From positions 496,001 to 560,000 of the forward strand of contig CBDAOL010000012.1 in assembly GCA_965198045.1 (NCBI GenBank): a DNA stretch of 64,000 nucleotides, given 5' to 3'. Position 1 is the first letter of the stretch, and the number at the start of each line of letters is the position of its first letter. Both the position numbers and the translations under genes were made by a program. Shown here piece by piece: positions 52,572-59,721 of this stretch. Origin of the DNA: CBDDEC01 sp965198045. GTDB lineage: Bacteria; Chloroflexota; Dehalococcoidia; UBA2979. Below the pieces are notes generated by a model, which saw only the letters and a list, made by a program, of their open reading frames with translations, was not told the origin of the DNA and ran no database searches.

Positions 52572-53663
52572 ATGGACCTAGCGATGCCCGACGACATGCT
52601 CGAACACAGCATCGACCTTCGTTCCGATACGGTGACGCGGCCGTCCGACGGCATGCGCGCCGCGATCGCCTCCGCCGAGGTTGGCGACGATCTGCTCGGC
52701 GACGACCTGACGGTCAAGCAGCTCGAAGCGGCCTCCGCCGAGCGCATTAGCAAGGAGGCGGCGCTCTACGTCCCGTCCGGCACGATGGCCAACCTCGTCT
52801 CGTTGCTCACTCACTGCGATCGCGGCGACGAGGTGATTGCGGGTTCGGAGTCGCACATCGTTCACCACGAGGGAATGGGCAGCGCCGCCCTCGGCGGCAT
52901 CTCCGTGCGGACCGTGGACAACGACGACCGCGGCAGCATCGACCCGGACGAAGTGCGGGCGACGATCCGGCGCGACGGCTGGCCCTCGACGGTGCTGGTC
53001 TGCCTCGAGAACACCCAGAACCGACGTGGCGGGGCTGCGATCTCGCTGCAGGAGACCCGCGAGGTGGCCGCGGTCGCGCACGAGGCGGGCGTGCTGGTGC
53101 ACATCGATGGCGCTCGCATCTTCAACGCCGCGGCCGCGCTCGAAACGGACGCCGCCGCTCTGGCTGCGCCCGCCGACACCATCTCGTTCTGCTTCTCGAA
53201 GGGCCTCGGCGCGCCGGTCGGCTCGGTGCTCGTCGGCCCGACCGAGTTCATTGACCGCGCCCGGCGCATCCGGCGACAGGTCGGCGGTGCGATGCGCCAG
53301 GTCGGCGTGATCGCCGCCGGGGCGCTCTACGCGCTTGAGCACAACGTCGATCGTCTCGTCGAGGATCACGCCAACGCGCGGCTCCTTGCCCAAGGCCTGG
53401 CGGCGATGCCGAACATCTCGATTGACCCGTCGATGGTTGACTCGAACCTTGTCTTCTTCGATGTCGGCGACGCCATCGACGGCGCCGAGCTCCGAGCCGC
53501 CGCCGCGGAGGCGGGCGTGCTCTGCAGCGGTACCGCTCCACAACGGCTGCGCATGGTCTGTCACCTTGATGTGTCCGCCGAGGACATCGAGGTGGCGATT
53601 GAGCGTTTCGGTGCGGTCGTCGAGCGCCTCTCCGAGAGCGCGGCGACGGCTGCGTCCGAGTGA
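52572..53663 (+). CDS. ltaE: Low-specificity L-threonine aldolase
   Basis: A 363-residue PLP enzyme of fold type I. It opens with IDLRSDTVTRPSDGMRAAIA and GDDLLGDDLTVKQLEA, then AALYVPSGTMANLVSLLTHC, the GSESHIVHHEGMGSAALGGI segment, LVCLENTQNRRGGAAISLQE, LVHIDGARIFNAAAAL, and the PLP lysine in TISFCFSKGLGAPVGSVLVG. It splits threonine and related beta-hydroxy amino acids into glycine and an aldehyde. L- versus D-/allo selectivity cannot be read from sequence. Its TGA overlaps the next ATG by one base (TGATG), implying coupling with the lipoprotein gene. Confidence 0.94.
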   Translation: MDLAMPDDMLEHSIDLRSDTVTRPSDGMRAAIASAEVGDDLLGDDLTVKQLEAASAERISKEAALYVPSGTMANLVSLLTHCDRGDEVIAGSESHIVHHEGMGSAALGGISVRTVDNDDRGSIDPDEVRATIRRDGWPSTVLVCLENTQNRRGGAAISLQETREVAAVAHEAGVLVHIDGARIFNAAAALETDAAALAAPADTISFCFSKGLGAPVGSVLVGPTEFIDRARRIRRQVGGAMRQVGVIAAGALYALEHNVDRLVEDHANARLLAQGLAAMPNISIDPSMVDSNLVFFDVGDAIDGAELRAAAAEAGVLCSGTAPQRLRMVCHLDVSAEDIEVAIERFGAVVERLSESAATAASE

Positions 53664-54439
53664 TGGCCCGACCTCGATCGCTGCTTCCGGTGTTGCTCGC
53701 GTTCGCCACGCTGTTGGCGGCCTGCTCGGCCGCCACGCCGAGCGCACAGACGATCGATGTCGCCGCGGACGTCTCGTTCGAGGACGGTGAGCGGTTCGTC
53801 TACTCGCTGACCAACGACATCGGCGAGGTGATCGGCACCGGCACCTTCGAGACGACCGCCACCGCCGGTGGCCGGCTGCTGCTGCGCCAGACCTACATCG
53901 AGGCTGACACGCCGGAGGGCTTCGTGCCGACAAGCGACGTGGTCATCGTCGAGGTCGACGCCTCGACACTGCGCCCGTTCTCGGGCTCGCGCGACATCAT
54001 TGCGCGGGACAGCGACGGGACGATCGAGGAGCAGACCTACCGCTGGTCATATGACCTCGAGGACGACGGCAAGGTGCGCGTGACCTCGACGCGCACGCGC
54101 GGCGACGAGGTGTCGGAGCGCGGGTTCGACGTACGCGAGCACTATTACGACAACGAGAGCTCGCTCTGGCTCTGGCGCACGCTGGCCTTCGTCGAGGAGT
54201 ACGACGAGTTCTACGTGTCGGTGAACGCGATCGAGGTCAGCCAGCAGACGGTCAACGTGCGCGTACCGCTGACGCAGACGATCGCGGTGCCGGCCGGCAC
54301 GTTCGACACCTGGCGCATCCTGCTGCGCAACGGCCGCGCGGTGCGGACCGCCTGGATCAACGCGGCGTCACCGCACCAGGTCGTGCAGTGGGACAACGGC
54401 GTCGTGATCTTCCGCCTCGAAGAGTCGGGCGCGCCTTAG
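53663..54439 (+). CDS. Putative lipoprotein with beta-rich domain
   Basis: The protein has 258 residues. The signal peptide is SLLPVLLAFATLLAAC, with a lipid-accepting Cys, followed by a short SAATPSAQT spacer. The mature domain is strand-rich throughout: EDGERFVYSLTNDIGEVIGT, GRLLLRQTYIEADTPEGFVP, DVVIVEVDASTLRPFSGSRD, QTVNVRVPLTQTIAVPAGTF. The final strands resemble the DUF3108-type sheet of outer or surface lipoproteins. No active-site motif. Coupled to ltaE by TGATG. Confidence 0.8.
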   Translation: MARPRSLLPVLLAFATLLAACSAATPSAQTIDVAADVSFEDGERFVYSLTNDIGEVIGTGTFETTATAGGRLLLRQTYIEADTPEGFVPTSDVVIVEVDASTLRPFSGSRDIIARDSDGTIEEQTYRWSYDLEDDGKVRVTSTRTRGDEVSERGFDVREHYYDNESSLWLWRTLAFVEEYDEFYVSVNAIEVSQQTVNVRVPLTQTIAVPAGTFDTWRILLRNGRAVRTAWINAASPHQVVQWDNGVVIFRLEESGAP

Positions 54440-54463
54440 GCGCTCGCGGGCCTCGGCCGATGG

Positions 54464-55261
54464 CTAGCGCGGTGGCGGCGCCGTGGGCGGGCGCGACAGC
54501 CTTGGTAGCTCCGGCGCGTCCGAGACATGTCGGGCAGTGATCTGACCCATACCCTCATTCGCAATAGCGCCGTCGGTCATCTCAAGCACGCGGTCGACGT
54601 GCTCGATCACGAAGGGGTCGTGCGTCGCGGTGATCACGGTGACGCCGCTGTCCGACACCTCGCGCAACAGAGCGAAGATCTGCGCGCCGGTCGTCGAGTC
54701 GAGTTCGCCGGTCGGCTCATCCGCGATCACCAGCTGCGGTTCGTTCGCCAGCGAGCGCGCGACGGCGACCCGCTGTTGCTCGCCACCCGACAGCTCGTAG
54801 GGGCGGTGGTCGGAGCGCTCGGTCAGTCCGACACGTTCGAGGAGTTCCCGCGTGCGCTGCGTGCGCTCGCGCAGGCCGGCGCCGGCGATGCGGAGGGCGA
54901 GTTCAACGTTCTCGGCGGCCGAGAGCAGCGGCAGCAGGCCGAACGACTGGAAGACGAAGCCGACCTTGTGGCGGCGCAGCTCGGTCAGGCGGCCTTCGCC
55001 GTAGCTCGACACCTCTTCGCCGTCGATGAAGACCTCGCCCGAATCGGGCTTGTCGAGGCCGGCAATCACGTTGAGCAGCGTGGTCTTGCCGGAGCCAGAG
55101 CGACCGACGATCGCCAGGAACTCGCCTCGAGGCACCGCGATCGAGACGTCACGCACCGCCTGCACGGTCGAGCCGGCGCTGCGAAAGGTGCGGTCGACGT
55201 GGCGGACCTCGACAGCCGGCCTGGGTGCGTCTCCCTGGCGAGTAATCTTCATCGCCGCCAT
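54464..55261 (-). CDS. ABC transporter ATP-binding protein (MacB/LolD type)
   Basis: A 265-residue ATPase with Walker A GRSGSGKTTLL, Q-loop VGFVFQSFGLLPLLSA, signature LSGGEQQRVAVARSL, Walker B LVIADEPTGELD and H-loop VITATHDPFV. This belongs to the MacB/LolD group that works with FtsX-type permeases. A Pro-rich C-terminal tail ends RPPTAPPPR. It is the last gene of a three-gene operon and overlaps the preceding ATPase by 13 bases. Its partner permease is the large FtsX-like protein two genes upstream. Confidence 0.93.
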   Translation of the reverse strand: MAAMKITRQGDAPRPAVEVRHVDRTFRSAGSTVQAVRDVSIAVPRGEFLAIVGRSGSGKTTLLNVIAGLDKPDSGEVFIDGEEVSSYGEGRLTELRRHKVGFVFQSFGLLPLLSAAENVELALRIAGAGLRERTQRTRELLERVGLTERSDHRPYELSGGEQQRVAVARSLANEPQLVIADEPTGELDSTTGAQIFALLREVSDSGVTVITATHDPFVIEHVDRVLEMTDGAIANEGMGQITARHVSDAPELPRLSRPPTAPPPR

Positions 55262-56169
55262 CGTGGGAGCCCTTCGTCTTCGGCGTCATCCTCAGGGCGG
55301 ACCTCCACGTGGTCCTCGGTGATGGAAACGCGTGCGCGGCGGTCGATGTTCAGGTCCTCCAGGTATTCCCGCGGAATCTGGAGGCGACCCGACCGATCGA
55401 CGACCGCATACTCCTCGACGACCTCGCCGCGGCCGCGTGCGTACTGCACGTGCCGCACCGTCTCGGTGCTCGTGCGGCCGTCGCGCATCGCGATCACACG
55501 GTCAACGCGCTGCGTGATGCCGCGGTCGTGCGTCACGATCACGACCGTCACGCCGGTCGACTCGTTCAACTCCCGCATCACCCCGAACACCTCGTCGGCG
55601 GTCGCGCTGTCCAGCTCGCCCGTGGGCTCGTCCGCGAGGAGCATCGGCGGGTCGTTCGCGAGGGCAACGGCGATGGCGACACGCTGCTGCTCGCCGCCCG
55701 AGAGCTGCTCCGGCCGGTTGCGCAGCTTCGTCGGCAGGCCGACCGCCGTCAGCAGCTCGATCGCGCGCTCCCGAGCACGCTTGCGGCTCGTGCCCTCGAG
55801 GATGAGCGGCACCTCGACGTTTTGCTGTGAGCTCAGGTAGGGCACCAGATTGCGGCCGGTCTGCTGCCACACGAACCCGACCTCCTGGCGTCGGTAGCGA
55901 ACCAGGTCGTCGTCGTTCATCGTGAGCAGGTTGCGTTCGCCGACCGTGACGCGGCCGGCCGAGGGCTGGTCGAGCCCCGCGAGGATGTTGAGGAGCGTCG
56001 ACTTGCCCGAGCCCGAGGCGCCCACGATCGCCATCATCTCGCCGTGCGGGACGCGCAGATCGAGCCCCCGCAGGGCCACCACCTCGAGTTCTTCGGTCTT
56101 GTAGATCTTGAAGAGATCTTCGCAGTGGATGTACAGCGGGGTCGGCTCGGACTCGCGCGGTGTGGTCAC
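55249..56169 (-). CDS. ABC ATPase (MacB/LolD type) with C-terminal AbrB-like domain
   Basis: A 306-residue protein. The ATPase (about 15-230) has Walker A GASGSGKSTLL, Q-loop VGFVWQQTGRNLVPYL, signature LSGGEQQRVAIAVAL, Walker B MLLADEPTGELD and H-loop VIVTHDRG. After the ATPase a further 75 residues contain EEYAVVDRSGRLQIPREYLE and DLNIDRRARVSITEDHVEV, which match the SpoVT/AbrB/MazE swapped-hairpin pattern (xxVDxxGRxxIPxxxxxxL). Such domains bind DNA as dimers or serve protein pairing. The GTG at 56169 lies 2 bases after the permease stop. Having two ATPases, one with this tail, suggests a heterodimer. Confidence 0.88.
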   Translation of the reverse strand: MTTPRESEPTPLYIHCEDLFKIYKTEELEVVALRGLDLRVPHGEMMAIVGASGSGKSTLLNILAGLDQPSAGRVTVGERNLLTMNDDDLVRYRRQEVGFVWQQTGRNLVPYLSSQQNVEVPLILEGTSRKRARERAIELLTAVGLPTKLRNRPEQLSGGEQQRVAIAVALANDPPMLLADEPTGELDSATADEVFGVMRELNESTGVTVVIVTHDRGITQRVDRVIAMRDGRTSTETVRHVQYARGRGEVVEEYAVVDRSGRLQIPREYLEDLNIDRRARVSITEDHVEVRPEDDAEDEGLPRWRR

Positions 56170-56171
56170 GG

Positions 56172-59100
56172 TTAGACATCGCCAATCCGCAGGGCCCGGT
56201 GGACCTGCAGGCGGAAGTAGAGCAAGACGACGGCTGCGATCGTGGCGATAAACACGGCTCCGAGGATACCCCAGACGAGGAAGATCTCGGCCCACGAGAT
56301 TTCAAGCACGAACGGCGGCGCGACCTCGACGCCACGTTCATTGGTACCGAGGAAGTCCATCATCAGGCGCCCGATCCGCAGGCCGACGATGGTGCCGAGG
56401 CCCATGCCGGCGACGATCACGAACAGCTGCTCGAACATCACGACCGAGAACACCTGCAGCCGCGAGAACCCGAGCGTCCTCAGGATCGCAAATTCGAGAC
56501 TGCGCTGCTGCGCGGTCAGGTAGGAGTAGACGATGAACCCGATCGCCGAGAGCAGCAATACGGCGGCGAACGAGATGGCGAGGATGCCGGCCCACCCGGC
56601 AGCTACCAGCGGGTCCTCCTGTTGCAGCAGCCGTTCCTCCTCAGCGTCGAGGATCTCCGAGGCGCCGAGCGCCTCGAGGTCGAGCCGTGTCGCGAGCGGT
56701 TCCGACGACTCGACCCAGATCTCGTTGAAGCGCAAAGCCAGGCCGGGCGCGCCCGCATTCGCCTCCACCGAGAGCCGGCTCGCCGAGGCGACGATGAAGC
56801 CTGGGCGCTGCTCGGTCGGCGTGAGCGTGGCAAACATGTCGAGCACGCCGGCCACCTCGACCTCGAGGAACTTGCTGGCGATGGACATCTGCGCTGTGTC
56901 ACCAACCTCGAGGCTCAGTCGGGCGGCGGAGTCGTTCGAGACATAAATCAACGTTGGCTGGTCGTCGGTAGCGGTCCGCAGCCCGCGGATCGCGGGCGGT
57001 ATCGAGCGAGTCAGCCACTGGTACTGCGTCGAGGAGGCGAAGCCGGGAGGCGGCTCCTCGAGGCTGGTGCGAGCGACATCGTCGACCGGTACGGCCGACT
57101 GACCCTCGATCACCTCGAACCCACCCTCGGTGAAGTCGGCAACGACGAACCCGCCCCCCGGCGGAGCTTCGAGGATGCGAATCGCTGTCTCGAAGGGGCG
57201 CGCCTCGGGATCGGGCTCCGGCGGCTCCTCGAAGGTGCCGATCACCGGACCGAACCTCACGATGCCCTGCGCCCGCGCGACGCGGCCAAAGGGCGAGATC
57301 CAGAGCGACTCGAGAGTCAACGGCGGCAGCGGCTGGTCGAGACGACTGATGCCGCCGAACCGGGTCAGCGGCCGGTCGATGTCAGCGAGGAACAGTCGCC
57401 AGCCGTCGACGAGCACGCTGTCGTTGTTGAGAAAACCGACCGTCAGGTTCGTGCCGCGTCCCTCCACGCCTCGAATGCCGAGGCCGAACGTCACCGGGCC
57501 GCGGAGATCGACGGCGCGCACCCAGATGCCGATTTGCTGCGTACCTTCCGGGATCTCGAGCCGCGTCTGCGTTGCGTCGTTCGACTGGAGCGTCGCCAGG
57601 ATCTCCTCGAACGAGGTGGTGGCGAAGTCGCCGCGGAAGAATCCGACGTCGTCGAACGTCTCCGCGTCGACCGCGAGCAGCTGTAGGGCCTCCTGCTGGC
57701 CGTTCGCTTCCAGCGTGGTGCCCGTGCGGATCACCGGGCTGACCGTATCGCCGCGCACCTCGGCCACGCGTTCTGCGAAGGCCTCGTTGGAGAGCTGGTT
57801 GATCTCACTCGGGTTGGTGCCTCGCACGTCGGCGCCCACGAGGAACGCGGCCCGTTCGATGTACGAACGATCGAGGGTGGCTGAGAACGTGGCGCCGAAC
57901 ATGCCGACGCCGGTGGCGAACATCAGCAGCAGCACGAGCCGCGTGTAGTGCGTCGGGTTGCGCACCAGGGAGCGCATGCCGACGAGGATCGCGGTACTCC
58001 TGGTCTGGGCGACGCCCCACGCGATCACGCGCAGCACGAGCGGGAACAGCCGCAGGAACACGATGCCGACCGTGAGCATGAAGACGGCGGGGGTCGTTAG
58101 GAGGAACGGGTCCGCCTGCGTCTCGCCGAAGAGCGACTCGGTGAACAGCACCTCCTGCTGTGACAGGCGCCAGAACACGAACGCGAGCAGCAGCACGAGC
58201 GCCACGTCCAGGTAGTAGCGCAGGAAGAGCGGCGTGGGTCGTGGCCTCGCCGTGGCGCGTTTGAATTCGACGACGGTCGAGCGTGTCGCGCGCCAGGCCG
58301 GGATCATCAAGGACAGGAACGCCAGCAGGGCGCCACCGGCGGCGAGTACATAGGACGGCGTCGAGATGTTCACATCGAGGGTCGAGCCGCCGCTGAGCGC
58401 GGAGAACGCTGGGGTCGGCCCCAGCGCCGTGATCACGGTGGCCGCGATCGGCGGACCGAGGAACGCCGCGGCAACGGCCAGCACGAAGCCCTCCACGCCG
58501 TACTGGAACAGCAGCTGCGCCGTGCTCGCGCCGCGGCTGCGCAGCGTCGCGATCTCGCCGGCCTGCCGCTCGATCAGCATGGTCGAGACCATCACGAGGT
58601 AGTAGGCGACGATTCCGCCGATCTGGAGCAGGAGCATGAGCAGCGGGATGCGGGTGAAGAACAGCTTCTCATCGAAGGTCTGCAGCACCGTCGGCAGGGC
58701 GGTCTCGACGCGGGTGTTCACCTCGCTCTCGGACAGGCGCCGCTCGAGACCATCGAGCGCCTGCGCGACACCGACTGCGTTGCGCGAGTTCAACGCCTCG
58801 AGGTTCGCTTCGTAGGTCGTGTCGTAGTCCGCTGTCATGGCGGGCAACCGCTGCAGCGCCGCACCGAAGAACGTCGCCTCCGGAACGATGAAGATGATCG
58901 TTTCCCACGTGCGCTGACGCGCATTGACGACGAACTGGTTGCCGCCCCAGAAGCGGTCGGTGACATCGACCTCAGTGATCAGTCCGACGATCTCGATCTG
59001 GAGTGGCGGCAGTTCCTCGTCCCAGAACGGGTGGAGGTCGACGCGATCGCCGACCGTCAGGTCGTTGATCGCGGCCGTCGTGCGGCCGATCACGGCCGGG

Positions 59101-59588
59101 ATCACGCCCTCGGCGCCGGCGGGAGCGGCGGGGGCACCGATGCCGAGCGTCACCTCGACGAAGGCTTCGATCTCGGAGCGGTAACGCAAGTTCGCTCGCG
59201 GGCGTTCCGGGTTCTCCCCGTCGACCGCGACGCCGGGTGCGGTGGGGAAGAACGTGGCGGAGGTGCCCTGGCGCACCGAGCCCGCGGAGGCCGGTCCGAG
59301 CGCACCGGCGACGATGGCATCCTGCCGAGCGTTGCTCGACTGGTACTCGCCTGGGTCGACCGTCTGGTTATCGCGCTCGACCACCAGGTCTAGCGTCGTC
59401 GGGTCGCGCTGGTTCAGCGCGAACTGCAGTCCGAGGTCACGAATGGCGTCCGAGTAGATCACCGTGGCGGAGAGAATCGCGGCCGCTACGAGCGTGCCGA
59501 CGGCCACTGACGAGAGGAGCCGCCAGTTGCCCAGCATGCGACGTGCGGCCAGCAGCGGCAGCGTTCGGAAGCGAATCATTCGCGGCAT
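56172..59588 (-). CDS. Large FtsX-family ABC transporter permease
   Basis: An 1138-residue membrane protein with the double-FtsX layout. An N-terminal helix (LLSSVAVGTLVAAAILSATV) is followed by a large extracytoplasmic domain, a first FtsX block (YYLVMVSTMLIERQAGEIAT, then LVLAVAAAFLGPPIAATVIT), a second large extracytoplasmic domain, and a C-terminal FtsX block (SAIGFIVYSYLTAQQRSLEF, LGFSRLQVFSVVMFEQLFV, FLVWGILGAVFIATIAAVVL). MacB/LolCDE-like transporters of this kind work by mechanotransmission to export lipids, proteins or drugs. The ATG at 59588 is used because upstream frame overlaps the polA promoter and is unlike the family. It is the first gene of the operon. Confidence 0.9.
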   Translation of the reverse strand: MPRMIRFRTLPLLAARRMLGNWRLLSSVAVGTLVAAAILSATVIYSDAIRDLGLQFALNQRDPTTLDLVVERDNQTVDPGEYQSSNARQDAIVAGALGPASAGSVRQGTSATFFPTAPGVAVDGENPERPRANLRYRSEIEAFVEVTLGIGAPAAPAGAEGVIPAVIGRTTAAINDLTVGDRVDLHPFWDEELPPLQIEIVGLITEVDVTDRFWGGNQFVVNARQRTWETIIFIVPEATFFGAALQRLPAMTADYDTTYEANLEALNSRNAVGVAQALDGLERRLSESEVNTRVETALPTVLQTFDEKLFFTRIPLLMLLLQIGGIVAYYLVMVSTMLIERQAGEIATLRSRGASTAQLLFQYGVEGFVLAVAAAFLGPPIAATVITALGPTPAFSALSGGSTLDVNISTPSYVLAAGGALLAFLSLMIPAWRATRSTVVEFKRATARPRPTPLFLRYYLDVALVLLLAFVFWRLSQQEVLFTESLFGETQADPFLLTTPAVFMLTVGIVFLRLFPLVLRVIAWGVAQTRSTAILVGMRSLVRNPTHYTRLVLLLMFATGVGMFGATFSATLDRSYIERAAFLVGADVRGTNPSEINQLSNEAFAERVAEVRGDTVSPVIRTGTTLEANGQQEALQLLAVDAETFDDVGFFRGDFATTSFEEILATLQSNDATQTRLEIPEGTQQIGIWVRAVDLRGPVTFGLGIRGVEGRGTNLTVGFLNNDSVLVDGWRLFLADIDRPLTRFGGISRLDQPLPPLTLESLWISPFGRVARAQGIVRFGPVIGTFEEPPEPDPEARPFETAIRILEAPPGGGFVVADFTEGGFEVIEGQSAVPVDDVARTSLEEPPPGFASSTQYQWLTRSIPPAIRGLRTATDDQPTLIYVSNDSAARLSLEVGDTAQMSIASKFLEVEVAGVLDMFATLTPTEQRPGFIVASASRLSVEANAGAPGLALRFNEIWVESSEPLATRLDLEALGASEILDAEEERLLQQEDPLVAAGWAGILAISFAAVLLLSAIGFIVYSYLTAQQRSLEFAILRTLGFSRLQVFSVVMFEQLFVIVAGMGLGTIVGLRIGRLMMDFLGTNERGVEVAPPFVLEISWAEIFLVWGILGAVFIATIAAVVLLYFRLQVHRALRIGDV

Positions 59589-59667
59589 TCTAACGGCGCT
59601 GTCGCCACTCGGCGATGTCCCGAGCGGTGCGGCGGCGTTACTGACGAGGTGGGAGTGGCTGCCAGCG

Positions 59668-59673
59668 TATACT
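59668..59673 (+). promoter_or_regulatory. Possible -10 box of polA
   Basis: TATACT, close to the consensus TATAAT, in the 130-base gap between the divergent FtsX-like gene and polA. No good -35 at the right distance is visible. If used, transcription would begin about 40 bases before the first conserved polA codons. Confidence 0.35.
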
Positions 59674-59721
59674 CCGCCGAAGACACGAGAACCCCCGCCA
59701 CGACGCGGCGAAGCGAGCAGT

